Shown one piece after another: positions 1 to 8,921 of a stretch of DNA of 64,000 nt; within the stretch, counting starts at the first letter, position 1; each line of letters starts with the position of its first letter. The position numbers and the translations under genes were made by a program. Under the pieces are notes generated by a model that made no database searches, was not told the DNA's origin, and worked only from the letters and a program-made list of their open reading frames with translations. Source of the DNA: Janthinobacterium sp. PAMC25594 (GTDB taxonomy: Bacteria > Pseudomonadota > Gammaproteobacteria > Burkholderiales > Burkholderiaceae_D); assembly GCF_019443505.1 (NCBI RefSeq), contig NZ_CP080377.1, forward strand, positions 310,001 to 374,000. Direction: 5' to 3'.

Positions 1-2
1 AT

Positions 3-575
3 ATGGAAAATTTGATACTCACCGAGAACGATACGGAACAACGTCTGGCCGCGCGCCTGAAACAGTTGCGCGTGGAGCGGGGCTGGTCGCTGGACCAGTT
101 GGCGAACCTGAGCCAGGTCAGCCGCGCCACCCTGTCGCGCCTGGAAAATGGCGAAGTCAGCCCGACTACCAATGTGTTGGGCAAGCTGTGCGCCGCGTAT
201 GGCCTGGCCATGTCGCGCCTGCTGCGCATGGTCGAGGACGATTTTCCGCCCTTGCTGCGGCGGGCTCAGCAGGGTGTGTGGACGGACCCGGAGACCGGCT
301 TTATCCGCCGTTCCGTCTCGCCCCCATCGTGCGCCTTGGCTGGCGAAGCGCTCGAATGCGAACTGGGCGCGGGTGTGACGATCGCCTACGCGGCCTCGCC
401 CCGGCCCGGCATGGAACATCATCTGTTGCTGCAGGACGGCAAGCTGAACGTGACGGTCGACGGCCGCTCGCACGATTTAATGGCCGGCGATTGCCTGCGC
501 TACCAGTTGCATGGCGCCAGCGCGTTTGCGACGCCGCCGGACAGTGGCGCCCGCTATTTTCTCTTTCTCGTCTGA
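3..575 (+). CDS. XRE-family regulator with C-terminal cupin domain
   Basis: A 190-residue cytoplasmic transcription regulator. Residues about 14-70 form a Cro/C1-type helix-turn-helix (LKQLRVERGWSLDQLANLSQVS... then ATLSRLENGEVSPT), the classic XRE signature. Residues about 110-190 are a small beta-rich cupin domain (GMEHHLLLQDGKLNVTVDG, then GDCLRYQLHG), which in this family senses a small ligand. The ATG sits two bases from the window edge, so its promoter is not visible. The stop lies 7 bp before the GNAT acetyltransferase start, so the two are probably co-transcribed; XRE-cupin plus GNAT is a recurrent pairing. The ligand is unknown. Confidence 0.88.
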   Translation: MENLILTENDTEQRLAARLKQLRVERGWSLDQLANLSQVSRATLSRLENGEVSPTTNVLGKLCAAYGLAMSRLLRMVEDDFPPLLRRAQQGVWTDPETGFIRRSVSPPSCALAGEALECELGAGVTIAYAASPRPGMEHHLLLQDGKLNVTVDGRSHDLMAGDCLRYQLHGASAFATPPDSGARYFLFLV

Positions 576-582
576 GGTCATC

Positions 583-1107
583 ATGCCCGCATCGCTGCGT
601 AGTTTCAGTTCCGCCGATATTCTCGAACGCCTGCCGGAACTGGGCGCCTTGTTGCAAGACTGCGTGCACGACGGCGCCAGCATCGGTTTCATCTTGCCGT
701 TCGACGTGGCGGCCAGCCAGGCGTTCTGGACGGAGAATGTCTTGCCGGCCTTGACGCGTGGCGTGCGCCTGCTGCTGGTGGCCGAGGTGGAAGGCAAGGT
801 GGCCGGCGCCGTGCAGCTGGACTGGGATACCAACCCCAACCAGGCGCACCGGGCCGAAGTGCGCAAGCTGCTGGTCGCGCCCGCTTATCGCCGCCTCGGC
901 CTCGCGCGCCAGCTGATGCTGGCGCTGGAAGAGCAGGCGCGCCTCTTGCCGCGCAGCCTGCTGACTCTGGACACGCGCAGCGGCGACCATGCCGAACCGC
1001 TGTATTTGTCGCTCGGTTACGTGGTGGCGGGCAGCATCCCCGCCTATGCGCTGGCGCCGGCCGGCGACCGGCTGGACGCCACCACCCTCATGTACAAGCA
1101 GCTATAG
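583..1107 (+). CDS. GNAT family N-acetyltransferase
   Basis: A 174-residue acetyl-CoA-dependent N-acetyltransferase. The GNAT core is seen as the beta4 strand KVAGAVQLDWDTN, then AEVRKLLVAPAYRRLGLARQLM, which contains the acetyl-CoA loop (R-R-x-G-L/x-A family pattern), and the C-terminal LYLSLGYVVAGSIPAYAL. The reading frame is open further upstream, but this ATG was chosen because it follows the previous stop by 7 bp and the earlier codons lie inside the regulator gene. It is probably in an operon with the XRE-cupin regulator. The substrate (antibiotic, amino acid or other amine) cannot be read from the sequence. Confidence 0.87.
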   Translation: MPASLRSFSSADILERLPELGALLQDCVHDGASIGFILPFDVAASQAFWTENVLPALTRGVRLLLVAEVEGKVAGAVQLDWDTNPNQAHRAEVRKLLVAPAYRRLGLARQLMLALEEQARLLPRSLLTLDTRSGDHAEPLYLSLGYVVAGSIPAYALAPAGDRLDATTLMYKQL

Positions 1108-1115
1108 CGGGGAAC

Positions 1116-2513
1116 TCAGGCTTTCAGGCGCGCTCTAACAGCAGGGGCGCGTGAGCGTGACAGGGCAGGTGTGCCCTTGTCATGCGTCGTGTCTTGCACC
1201 GCGACAAGGCTGATGGCCGGCGCCGCGTGCCTGGACGCTGTCTCGTTGCCCAAGGTGAAGATGCCCACCGTGCCTGATAGCTGCTGGGCGCGCTGTTGCA
1301 TGCTGGCCGCCGCCGTCGACGCCTGTTCCACCAGCGCGGCGTTTTGTTGCGTCACATGCTCCATCTGCACGATGGCGGCATTGACTTGCTCGATGCCGGA
1401 CAATTGTTCGCCGCTGGCCATGCTGATTTCGCCCATGATGTCCGTTACGCGGTGCACGCTGGCCACGATTTCGCGCATGGTGGCGCCCGCCGTATCGACC
1501 AGGCGCGCGCCCGCGTCGACCCGCTCGACGGAGTCGCCGATCAGTTGCTTGATTTCCCGCGCCGCGCCGGCCGAACGCTGGGCCAGGGTGCGTACTTCGG
1601 CGGCCACGACGGCAAAGCCGCGTCCCTGTTCGCCTGCGCGCGCCGCTTCCACGGCCGCATTCAAGGCCAGGATGTTCGTCTGGAAGGCGATGGCGTCGAT
1701 CACGCCGATGATATCGACGATCTTTTTCGACGAAGCATTGATCGAGCTCATGGTATCAACCACTTCTGCCACCACCTTGCCCCCTTTGCCGGCCACGTCG
1801 GCGGCCGATTGCGCCAGCTGGTTGGCTTGCCGCGCATTGTCCGCATTTTGCTTGACGGTGCCAGTCAGCTCTTCCATCGAGGCGGCTGTCTGCTCCAGCG
1901 AACTGGCTTGCGCCTGCGTGCGCTGCGACAAGTCCAGGTTGCCAGCGGCAATCTCGCCTGACGCGCCCGCGATGTCCTGCGTGCCGCCGCGCACGTCGCC
2001 CACGATATGGATCAAACTGGCATTCATGTCTTTCAGCGCCTGCAGCAACTGGCCCACCTCATCGCCGGATTCGACGCGGATATTGCCGCTCAGGTCGCCG
2101 CCAGCCACCTTGCGCGCCACCTTGACGGCGTGCCGCAGGGGCCGCACGATGCCGCTGCTGATGAACCAGGCCGTGACCAGGCTCAACACACCGCCGATCA
2201 GGCCCAGCGCGATGATCAGCACGCTCGTATCGTGCGCGCGGGCCATGGCGGCCTCGGCCGCCGCGCGCATCTGCGCCGATTGCGTGGCGATCTGCTGGTC
2301 GATGTCGCGCAGGGCGGGCTGCTCCTGCGTGCGATTGCGCGTGGCCTGCAATTGCTCGATGCGCGCATAGCGCTGGTTCACGCTGCTGTCGATTTCCCCG
2401 CTTACCGTGGCCAGCTGCCACGTGCTGATGCCGACGACCACGGCCAGCAACAGCGATGCCAGCAAAAAACCCGTTGTCAGGCGTACACCGATGCGTATGT
2501 TTGAAATATTCAT
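1116..2513 (-). CDS. Methyl-accepting chemotaxis protein with a shortened periplasmic domain
   Basis: A 465-residue inner-membrane chemoreceptor that signals to CheW/CheA. TM1 is about residues 12-32 and TM2 about 97-121. Then come a HAMP domain (IVRPLRHAVKVARKVAGGDL) and a long cytoplasmic coiled coil with the conserved hairpin tip ([20 protein letters not shown], then RGFAVVAAEVR). The part between TM1 and TM2 is only about 63 residues. Related receptors with the same N-terminus usually have a four-helix bundle more than twice that size, so the ligand-binding module appears reduced. No CheB/CheR-tethering pentapeptide is present at the C-terminus. It is converging with the GNAT gene, 8 bp away. 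Confidence 0.93.
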   Translation of the reverse strand: MNISNIRIGVRLTTGFLLASLLLAVVVGISTWQLATVSGEIDSSVNQRYARIEQLQATRNRTQEQPALRDIDQQIATQSAQMRAAAEAAMARAHDTSVLIIALGLIGGVLSLVTAWFISSGIVRPLRHAVKVARKVAGGDLSGNIRVESGDEVGQLLQALKDMNASLIHIVGDVRGGTQDIAGASGEIAAGNLDLSQRTQAQASSLEQTAASMEELTGTVKQNADNARQANQLAQSAADVAGKGGKVVAEVVDTMSSINASSKKIVDIIGVIDAIAFQTNILALNAAVEAARAGEQGRGFAVVAAEVRTLAQRSAGAAREIKQLIGDSVERVDAGARLVDTAGATMREIVASVHRVTDIMGEISMASGEQLSGIEQVNAAIVQMEHVTQQNAALVEQASTAAASMQQRAQQLSGTVGIFTLGNETASRHAAPAISLVAVQDTTHDKGTPALSRSRAPAVRARLKA

Positions 2514-2845
2514 GTCCCCTCAGCTGTTGTCTCATGGTGGCCGCACCCCATGCGGACGGCACGGCGTGGCGCTGTTGCCCCTGATGTTGCTGGGGTGAAA
2601 TGAGTGTAGCAGTGCAATACTAAGTAATCTATAAATATTTCCATATTGGAATTTGTCACTGCTTGTTTAGCAACAACGGGCAACCATTGTCGAAATTGTT
2701 GCCAGATAAAATCACCCGTCTTATTACAGAGTCTTCCTACTCCCATCCCCGGCATCGTCCGACTGGCGCGTGCCGGTGCCGCGCCTACACTGTTCCTTGC
2801 ACAGACCCGGCGGCGGGTCATTTTTATTATCCAAGGGAGGTTGAG
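2514..2845. other. Intergenic region between divergent MCP and DUF378 genes
   Basis: This 332-bp gap separates a leftward chemoreceptor from a rightward DUF378 gene, so it should carry both promoters. It is AT-rich around 2590-2650. A good Shine-Dalgarno sequence (GGAGG, 2836-2840) precedes the DUF378 ATG. I see no convincing small gene, repeat or structured RNA here. Confidence 0.5.
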
Positions 2846-3109
2846 ATGGCGAATATCCAGGCAGGATCGGACGGGGCGGCAAACGAGGAAATGACGGCAA
2901 AGCGCCTGAACGTGGTCGACTGGATCTCCATGATCCTGCTGATCGTGGGCGGCTTGAACTGGGCGCTGGTGGGCTTGTTCGACATCGACATCGTGGCCCG
3001 CATCCTCGGTGCCATGACGACGGCGTCGCGCGGCGTGTATGTGCTGGTGGGGCTGGCGGCGGTGTATTCCATTTACCTGTGCGTGCGCAAGCTGCCGGCC
3101 AAGCCCTAG
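2846..3109 (+). CDS. DUF378 small membrane protein
   Basis: An 87-residue protein with two predicted transmembrane helices in its C-terminal two thirds: VVDWISMILLIVGGLNWALV and VYVLVGLAAVYSIYLCV. The WISMILLIVGGLNWALVGLF stretch with its GGLNW motif is typical of DUF378 proteins, whose function is unknown. The ATG was chosen over an earlier in-frame start because GGAGG lies 5 bp upstream and the earlier codons have no family-like sequence. It appears monocistronic. Confidence 0.87.
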   Translation: MANIQAGSDGAANEEMTAKRLNVVDWISMILLIVGGLNWALVGLFDIDIVARILGAMTTASRGVYVLVGLAAVYSIYLCVRKLPAKP

Positions 3110-3303
3110 GGGGCGCCCCAGGCGCGTCAGCGCCAGACTCGCCCATCGCTGGCAGTTGTCAGGGTTTTGATGGAGCGGTGCCTGCTGGCATGTACGTGCA
3201 GGTGGGGGCGATCAGGCCTGTGCGTGGTCGCCTTGCCGGACGGCGCAAGCATCGGTGCATGCGTTGGTAATGCATGCTTTGCTGCCTGTGCTAATGCAGG
3301 TGC

Positions 3304-3708
3304 TTACTGCGTGCGCAGATAAGCCAGCAAATCGGCCACTTGCTGGGCATTGCCGATGCCCCAAAAGCGCATGTTATTGCCGGGAATGAAATCGCTGGGC
3401 GCCTTGAGGAAACCGGCCAGGTTTTGCTCGGTCCAGACGATGTTCGCGTTTTTCATGGCCGCCGAATACTTGTAATCGGTGGTGGCAGCGGCTTTGCGGC
3501 CAATCACGCCCGTCAGCTTGGGGCCGAAGCCGCCGCGCGCCGATGGCCCTACCTGATGGCAAGAGGCGCACTTGCGAAACGCGGCCTTGCCCGCTTCGGC
3601 ATTGCCCATGAGGGGGGCGGGAACGGCGGCTGCGTGCGTGATGGCAGCGTGCGTCAGCAGCAAACCCGCGGAGGCAAGAGAGAAGAGCGAGCGAAAGGTG
3701 GATGTCAT
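3304..3708 (-). CDS. Class I cytochrome c, periplasmic
   Basis: A 134-residue secreted cytochrome. A signal peptide (STFRSLFSLASAGLLLTHA, cleavage near THAAA) is followed by the haem-binding CxxCH motif in RKCASCHQVG. A downstream methionine in PGNNMRFWGI fits the distal haem ligand. Length and motif spacing match the small soluble c550/c2 type that carries electrons between periplasmic redox enzymes. The start at MTSTF gives a clean signal peptide; other in-frame ATGs lie 15 and 69 bp upstream and cannot be excluded. The electron donor and acceptor are not evident from the neighbours. Confidence 0.88.
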   Translation of the reverse strand: MTSTFRSLFSLASAGLLLTHAAITHAAAVPAPLMGNAEAGKAAFRKCASCHQVGPSARGGFGPKLTGVIGRKAAATTDYKYSAAMKNANIVWTEQNLAGFLKAPSDFIPGNNMRFWGIGNAQQVADLLAYLRTQ

Positions 3709-3855
3709 TGGTGAGGCGGGCATGCGATGTGTGGCAATGGGTGGCAAGCGATGACGCATTTTACAGGCGCACATCAAAACCTGCCCGCCAGCACGGACAT
3801 GGATGCGAGGAAGCGGCGCAGGCAGCGATGCAGGATGGACGCAGTACCGCTACCG

Positions 3856-4734
3856 CTAGCGCTTGCCGCCCTGTGCGCCCAGCGCCGCCATGGCCGACGC
3901 AAACACGATGCAGGCGATGGCCAGCCACTGGGTCAGGCTCAGCAGTTCTCCCAGCACCGCCATGGCGGCCAGCGCGCTGACGGCGGGCGCCGCGCTGCTG
4001 AACATGCCGAACACCCCTTGCGGCAAACGGCGCAAGGCAAAGATTTCCAGCGAGTACGGCAGAGCGCTGGACAGCATGGCGATTGCCAGGCCCATCAGCG
4101 CAATCGATGGCGCCAGCAGGGCGGTGCCCGAATACGCGACGCCGATGGGCACCGTCACCATGGCCGCCACCGTCATGCCCCAGGCCACGGCTTGCCCGCC
4201 CTGCAAGGTCGAGGCGCGCTTGCCGAAGATGATATACAGCGCCCAGCACAGTGCCGCCCCCAGCGCATACGCCACGCCGATCGGGTCCAGGCTGCCCGGG
4301 CTACCCTGCAGCGGCAGCAATAAATACAAGCCGAACACGGCGCAGGCGACGGCGAATAAATCGCGGGGCCGGCGCGACGACAGCATGGCCACGGCCAGCG
4401 GCCCCGTCACCTCGATGGCCACGGCAATACCGATCGGTATCAGCGCAAACGCCCGGTAAATCAGCAAGTTCATCAATCCCAGCACGGAACCGTAGACCAG
4501 CAAGTTCAGCACATCCTTGCGCGTCAGCCGGAAACGCCAGGGCCGGAAGATGGCCAGCAGGATCAGCGCCGAAAAACCCACCCGGTACGCCGTAATCCCC
4601 TCGACGCCGATGACAGGAAACAGATTCTTCGCAATCGCCGCCCCCAGATTGACGGAAATCTGCCCTCCCAGGACCGCCAGGGACGGGAGCAAAATGCTGT
4701 CGGGGAGGGGGGAAGTCGAGGCGGGGGAGGTCAT
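3856..4734 (-). CDS. rhtA: EamA/DMT-family exporter, RhtA-like
   Basis: A 292-residue inner-membrane drug/metabolite transporter with about ten hydrophobic helices in two EamA repeats. The first half contains GAAIAKNLFPVIGVEGITAY, then LLAIFRPWRFRLTR and GIAVAIEVTGPLAVAMLSSR. The second contains AIAMLSSALPYSLEIFALRR. These segments follow E. coli RhtA, the threonine/homoserine exporter, closely. An amino-acid efflux role is inferred from that similarity; the substrate is not proven. The start was set at the MTSPAS methionine, preceded by a GGGGGAGG-rich stretch on the reverse complement. The gene is the last ordinary core gene before the accessory island. Confidence 0.85.
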   Translation of the reverse strand: MTSPASTSPLPDSILLPSLAVLGGQISVNLGAAIAKNLFPVIGVEGITAYRVGFSALILLAIFRPWRFRLTRKDVLNLLVYGSVLGLMNLLIYRAFALIPIGIAVAIEVTGPLAVAMLSSRRPRDLFAVACAVFGLYLLLPLQGSPGSLDPIGVAYALGAALCWALYIIFGKRASTLQGGQAVAWGMTVAAMVTVPIGVAYSGTALLAPSIALMGLAIAMLSSALPYSLEIFALRRLPQGVFGMFSSAAPAVSALAAMAVLGELLSLTQWLAIACIVFASAMAALGAQGGKR

Positions 4735-5091
4735 GGGGCGCCATTTTAATACGCAACAGGCCGCCAGTCGCTGGCAGATCTGCAATTAAAAGCAATTTAA
4801 CGGTCAGATCGGGTAAATGAAAACGTGGCTATCTCTGCTGAACTTAAATTCTGGCCCACCTTAAGAGCTCAAAGACTTCAGAACTAATGCGACCCCTCCG
4901 TTCTAATGCGACCCTCCGTTAATTTTATTGACGTGCAGACAACTGGTTACATAGGTGTTTAGTTTCGTGCGATTATATTCCTCGTCGCAGCATGCCCCTG
5001 TTCCGGGCCAGAGCTGCGCTTGACGAGTTGATCGGCGGTTTGCCACCGAGATCGGCCCACCGGTTGCAGCACATCGCATAAACTTCAGCCC
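4735..5091. other. Left edge of the accessory island, no gene seen
   Basis: This 357-bp gap lies between the RhtA-like gene and the IS481-type transposase remnant. The only clear element is a short tandem repeat at 4884-4920. The left boundary of the island must lie here. I could not define terminal inverted repeats or a target-site duplication. Confidence 0.4.
4884..4920. repeat. Two tandem copies of an 18-19 bp unit
   Basis: The unit CTAATGCGACCCCTCCGTT (4884-4902) is followed immediately by CTAATGCGACCCTCCGTT (4903-4920), identical except for one C in a run of C's. It lies about 170 bp before the broken transposase. It could be a duplicated IS end or a replication-slippage product; its function is unknown. 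Confidence 0.7.
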
Positions 5092-6066
5092 ATGAGCACA
5101 AGCATTCACCCCCAAGTCCGCACCACTCCGAAAATCCGGCAGGAAATCAAGGACTCCGGCCTGTCCGACCGCGAGGCCGCCAAGGTTTTCAATATCACCG
5201 TGCCACGGCCGCCAAGTGGCTCAAGCGGGACGAAGTACAAGACCGTTCGCACCGGGCCCATACGCTGCATACCACGCTGAGCGCGACGCAAGAGGCCATC
5301 GTGCTGTCACTGCGCCAGTCGCTCTATCTGCCGATTGATGACCTGCTGTACATTACCCGGCAATACAACAATCCCGACGTCTCCACCCGGGCATTGCCGG
5401 TTTGCTCAAACGCGAAGGCATGGCCCGGCTGGAAGATGTCATTCCCAAGGCTGAGGGAGAAACGATCTTGGCCAAGCAGACCTTCAAGGACTACGAACCC
5501 GGCTTTGTTCACGTCGACATCAAATACTTGCCGCAGATGCCAGACGAAACCTCGCGCCGCTATCTGTTCGTGGCAATTGACCGCGCCACGCGCTGGTTGT
5601 TCCTGCACATCTACGGTGATATGAGCGATAAAAGCAGTGTCGACTTTTTGAGCTGGCTCAAGCTGGCCTCGCCAATCAGGATCATTAAACTGCTGACCGA
5701 CAACGGCTCGCAATTCACCGACGGCTTCACAACAAAAGACAGGAAGCCCAGTGGCCAGCACCCCTTCAATAAAGTCTGCGCCGCAATGAGTATTGAACAC
5801 CGCCTGGCACCGCCCCGGCATCCGCAAACGAATGGCATGGTGAACGATTCAACGGCCGTATCAGCGAACTATTGCAGCAGACCCGATTCGATAGTCGGGC
5901 CGATCTGGAGATGACCTTGCTCAACTATTTAAAGCTTTACAACCACCACATTCCACAACGGGTCATCGGTGCTAAAACATCCATCCAGGCGCTAAAAGAA
6001 TGGCAGCAAAAGAAGCCGGAACTATTCGTTAAGTGCGTTTATGATCAAACGGGACTGGACATATAG
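5092..6066 (+). pseudogene. IS481-type transposase, inactivated by three frameshifts
   Basis: A DDE (rve) transposase that is intact only when read across three frames. The N-terminal helix-turn-helix begins MSTSIHPQVRTTPKIRQE. Reading shifts near 5202, near 5391 and near 5842. The catalytic core shows the first Asp in FVHVDIKYLP and the second in LLTDNGSQFTD. The third acidic residue (Glu in GMVERFNG) is restored only if a base is added at the third break. Each break can be repaired by one extra G next to existing G's. The C-terminus (LLNYLKLYNHHIPQR, then KKPELFVK) is complete. No functional transposase can be made as read. Either the gene has decayed or the assembly dropped bases in G runs. 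Confidence 0.9.
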
Positions 6067-6170
6067 GTAGTCCGCAATATCGTATTCTTGTATTATAGTA
6101 GCACCTGACGCCTCTCCTATCCAAACTGAAATACATGCGGTATTTATAATGCCCGATCTAGTAAGAAATA

Positions 6171-7061
6171 CTAAATATTAAATCCATAAATCTTAAAGGC
6201 AACTGTGGCGTTGGAAGCTAATGTCGCTGCTAAACGTCGTTTTACCACGTAATCAAGTAAATCGGGGCAATTCGCCAACGCATTATATAACATTCCCGCA
6301 GCTGAATGAGTTCCGTTGTTGTTAAATTCAAAAACTGATTTTTCTTTCAGTTGCTGCATCAAATTTTCTATTGTCATGACTAGGTTGAAATTGCCAGGCG
6401 ATTGAAATATGATACCGGTCGTTAATTCTTTCTCTGTGTATTCATACCAGAACTTTTCGCAAAATCTTAGAATTTTTCTGCGGATTTCTGCCACAGTAGC
6501 AAATTGGCCAAACCGTTTTCTTGATGGAAAGTCTAATCTTTTATTGGCACGGAGTGTGAATGTAGGCTTTCCGTCAAAAAAATTGACTATCTCTAACTGC
6601 AGGAAATTAGTTTTCATCCATTTGCTAAACACTGGGTGTAGGTGTCCTTCAATGTTACCTTTTGATGAATTGCATTCACCGCATACTGGGACTAAATTAT
6701 GGAGGAAAACTGCGAACTGAGGGAAATTACTAGTTGGCAAGAAATGATCAAGTTGACCATTTCTCGGAATGCCGCAAATTAAGCATGCTAGAGTTATTGA
6801 ATATCTCAAATCGTCGAACTTGACTTGAAAAACCGTACCAGACCTATATGCATTTTCAAAAGTTTTTTTGTTGCGTAAAAGATGTCTTGATGGTCGTAAT
6901 TCTTTGTGATTTCTATTGATAAATTTATGATAGTTGTAATAGTGCCGTCTTACCTCGAGAAAACGGCTGAGAATTTCCTTGCGTTCATCGGTCTTATACG
7001 CACGAAAAAAATCTCGCAACATGATCAGTTCTCGCTCAACCTCTTGTTTAATATTATTCAT
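6171..7061 (-). CDS. HNH endonuclease, PtuB-like (Septu-type partner)
   Basis: A 296-residue nuclease. It has a Cys4 zinc knuckle (C93, C96 in LACLICG; C127, C130 in VPVCGECN) bracketing an HNH core: D105-H106 in LDHFLP, N122 in HNLVPVC, and N131 with K134 in CNSSKGN. This LDHFLP...NLVPVCxxCN pattern is typical of nucleases paired with AAA/ABC-type ATPases, such as PtuB of Septu. The start codon begins one base after the ATPase stop (TAA-T-ATG), so translation is coupled and the pair forms one operon. Another ATG lies 45 bp upstream. Base composition is strongly AT-rich compared with the surrounding chromosome, indicating horizontal transfer. The expected role is cleavage of invader DNA or another nucleic acid under ATPase control; this is inference. 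Confidence 0.85.
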   Translation of the reverse strand: MNNIKQEVERELIMLRDFFRAYKTDERKEILSRFLEVRRHYYNYHKFINRNHKELRPSRHLLRNKKTFENAYRSGTVFQVKFDDLRYSITLACLICGIPRNGQLDHFLPTSNFPQFAVFLHNLVPVCGECNSSKGNIEGHLHPVFSKWMKTNFLQLEIVNFFDGKPTFTLRANKRLDFPSRKRFGQFATVAEIRRKILRFCEKFWYEYTEKELTTGIIFQSPGNFNLVMTIENLMQQLKEKSVFEFNNNGTHSAAGMLYNALANCPDLLDYVVKRRLAATLASNATVAFKIYGFNI

Positions 7062-7062
7062 A

Positions 7063-8637
7063 TTATTTGCTTGCTTCTTTGATTTTTCGGTAATAACTAA
7101 GTCCATCTACTCCAAGCAAGTTTCTCACTTCCCGATCAAATTTTTCAACATCACTTGAGTTGTCCACTGCGTCGCTAATTACCGTTTCAAACGATTTTTT
7201 TACTGTATGGTCATCGAATATTATGTCATTTATTAAGCCAACGCTTTCACCAAATGTTTGAAGCATTGGTCTCAGTATTTTCGTATCTTCATTTTGTCTT
7301 TGGAATATATGAACAGAAATAGCCTCAACTTCTCGAACAACCAATGCTGAATGTGACGCCATAATGCAAAAGGAATTTTGTGATATTAATATCGCTCGCA
7401 AAATAGATATTCCAGTCGATATAAATTTTGGATGCATACTATTTTCAAGTTCATCCAATAATAGTAAAGTATTTGGCATCACCTGTGCTGATACATTTAA
7501 GGCAATATCTATTAGGCATTCTTCTCCAGAGCTAAGGCCGCGCTCAACGCCATTCGAATCTACAAAGCGTAGGCCTCTGGCAGTGTCCACGTTTGCGCAA
7601 AAATCTAGTCGATCTCGTTCTCCTCCAAAAGTTCTTAAAAGAGTATATCCACCATGTTTAACGGGTACTTCTATATCAAAATTCTCGATTGCCTCTATAA
7701 GAATTTTGCGCAAGAACGCTAATGATAATCCATCTGAATTTCTTCCAATTTTCGCTACCGCCTCTGTTCGGGATAATCGATGATTGCCTCCCGCTCCAAT
7801 CTTAATACACTTTACGCCTTGAGGTAGGTTTGACGGCGGAGTTGTTGAGGTGGCAAATACGACAAGTTCAAATCCAACATCTTGCAGGTTGCAAACGCCT
7901 TCTGTAATTTTATTTAGTGATATATGGTCTTGTGTATTCGTAACTATTTTTGCCGACTCCACTAGTACGCTGGTCTTTCCAATGCCATTTATTCCGATTA
8001 AAACGGCAATCCTGTTTTTTCCAAGCGCACTTTCAGAGCAATCGAAAATTAATGTTGGATTTTCTACAAATCTCAAACTTTCATAACTTGACCAGAACGC
8101 TCGAACCTCTCTTAAAACATCATCTTCTCTAGCTCCAATTAAAAGACGATTCGAATTACTTTCTGAAATAAGATAGGCATCACGTTTTCTAACGAAACCC
8201 ATAAAATATTCTTTGGTCGACGTTAAGCTAAGGTCTGGTAAATCTTTAGCCTGTGTTCGCAGAGTCGGCAAATCATGTAATGAGCGAAGAATTTCAGTCG
8301 CCGCATCTATTCCGAAAACTTTCCCTAAAGAAAAGTAATTATCTTTGGATAGCTGTGCAGTTATAAAGAGAAATCCAATATCATCTAACGATAAGTAACT
8401 ATTGGAGTGATTCGACAATTTCTTCTTAAACCAGTCTTCAGTACGCGGTTCCATCTCAACAAGCATTCGCAGAGGTTTTGACCAAACCTTTATTCCAGAC
8501 TGAAATATTGTGAGTTTTGCATATAGCTTCAAATCAAAATCATTCCACTTATCGCTGTCGGGATGCAATAGTGCAATGATGCCGCTTTTATCGGAAGAAA
8601 TATTTAAGTTATCGTTTAATGATAGGAATATTTTCAT
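7063..8637 (-). CDS. ABC/AAA-type ATPase, PtuA-like (Septu-type partner)
   Basis: A 524-residue soluble ATPase of the SMC/Rad50-like ABC class. Walker A is GINGIGKTS (about 215-222), a signature-like LSSGEE is near 368, Walker B LLLLDELEN is near 391, and a switch histidine lies in IMASHSAL. The roughly 200-residue N-terminal region has no family I can name. It is followed directly by the HNH nuclease. An ATPase then an HNH gene in that order matches Septu (ptuA-ptuB), though OLD-like or other ATPase-nuclease pairs remain possible. The start was set at MKIFLSLNDN. The frame is open 270 bp further upstream, but that part runs into transposase sequence. No strong ribosome site is visible, so the start is uncertain. 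AT-rich, clearly foreign. Confidence 0.82.
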   Translation of the reverse strand: MKIFLSLNDNLNISSDKSGIIALLHPDSDKWNDFDLKLYAKLTIFQSGIKVWSKPLRMLVEMEPRTEDWFKKKLSNHSNSYLSLDDIGFLFITAQLSKDNYFSLGKVFGIDAATEILRSLHDLPTLRTQAKDLPDLSLTSTKEYFMGFVRKRDAYLISESNSNRLLIGAREDDVLREVRAFWSSYESLRFVENPTLIFDCSESALGKNRIAVLIGINGIGKTSVLVESAKIVTNTQDHISLNKITEGVCNLQDVGFELVVFATSTTPPSNLPQGVKCIKIGAGGNHRLSRTEAVAKIGRNSDGLSLAFLRKILIEAIENFDIEVPVKHGGYTLLRTFGGERDRLDFCANVDTARGLRFVDSNGVERGLSSGEECLIDIALNVSAQVMPNTLLLLDELENSMHPKFISTGISILRAILISQNSFCIMASHSALVVREVEAISVHIFQRQNEDTKILRPMLQTFGESVGLINDIIFDDHTVKKSFETVISDAVDNSSDVEKFDREVRNLLGVDGLSYYRKIKEASK

Positions 8638-8921
8638 ATGTCGGCAATGACTTATTGAGTTGATTTCAGAAATTAATAAATGCTTATTTATTAATTTTAA
8701 CATTATATAGTGGTGAATTTTATTATTTATTATCAATTCAAGGAATTTATTTCTCTGAGTTGATACTATGGGTTCTATTCCTTTAGCGCCGAAAGTTCCT
8801 TTGCCTATAGCATCGATAGTCCACCGCATGAGCCTTCCTGTCAAGTAACGAAGCAATATTAAATGGGTGCGATGTTCATCAGTTGTAGTGCCAGACGCTT
8901 TCGGCAATTTTTGCCTCTAAG
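8638..8921. other. Junction between defence module and truncated transposase
   Basis: This AT-rich stretch lies upstream of the ATPase and must hold its promoter. Near 8921 the sequence switches abruptly from transposase coding sequence (GC-rich) to unrelated AT-rich DNA. The ATPase frame stays open through the region but encodes nothing recognisable. No reverse transcriptase or retron RNA is apparent. Confidence 0.5.

Noticed and set aside
4840..4870. Sequence resembling an IS21-type terminal end near TTCTGGCCCACCTTAAG
   Set aside because: Only a short stretch, no matching opposite end and no istA/istB remnants nearby.
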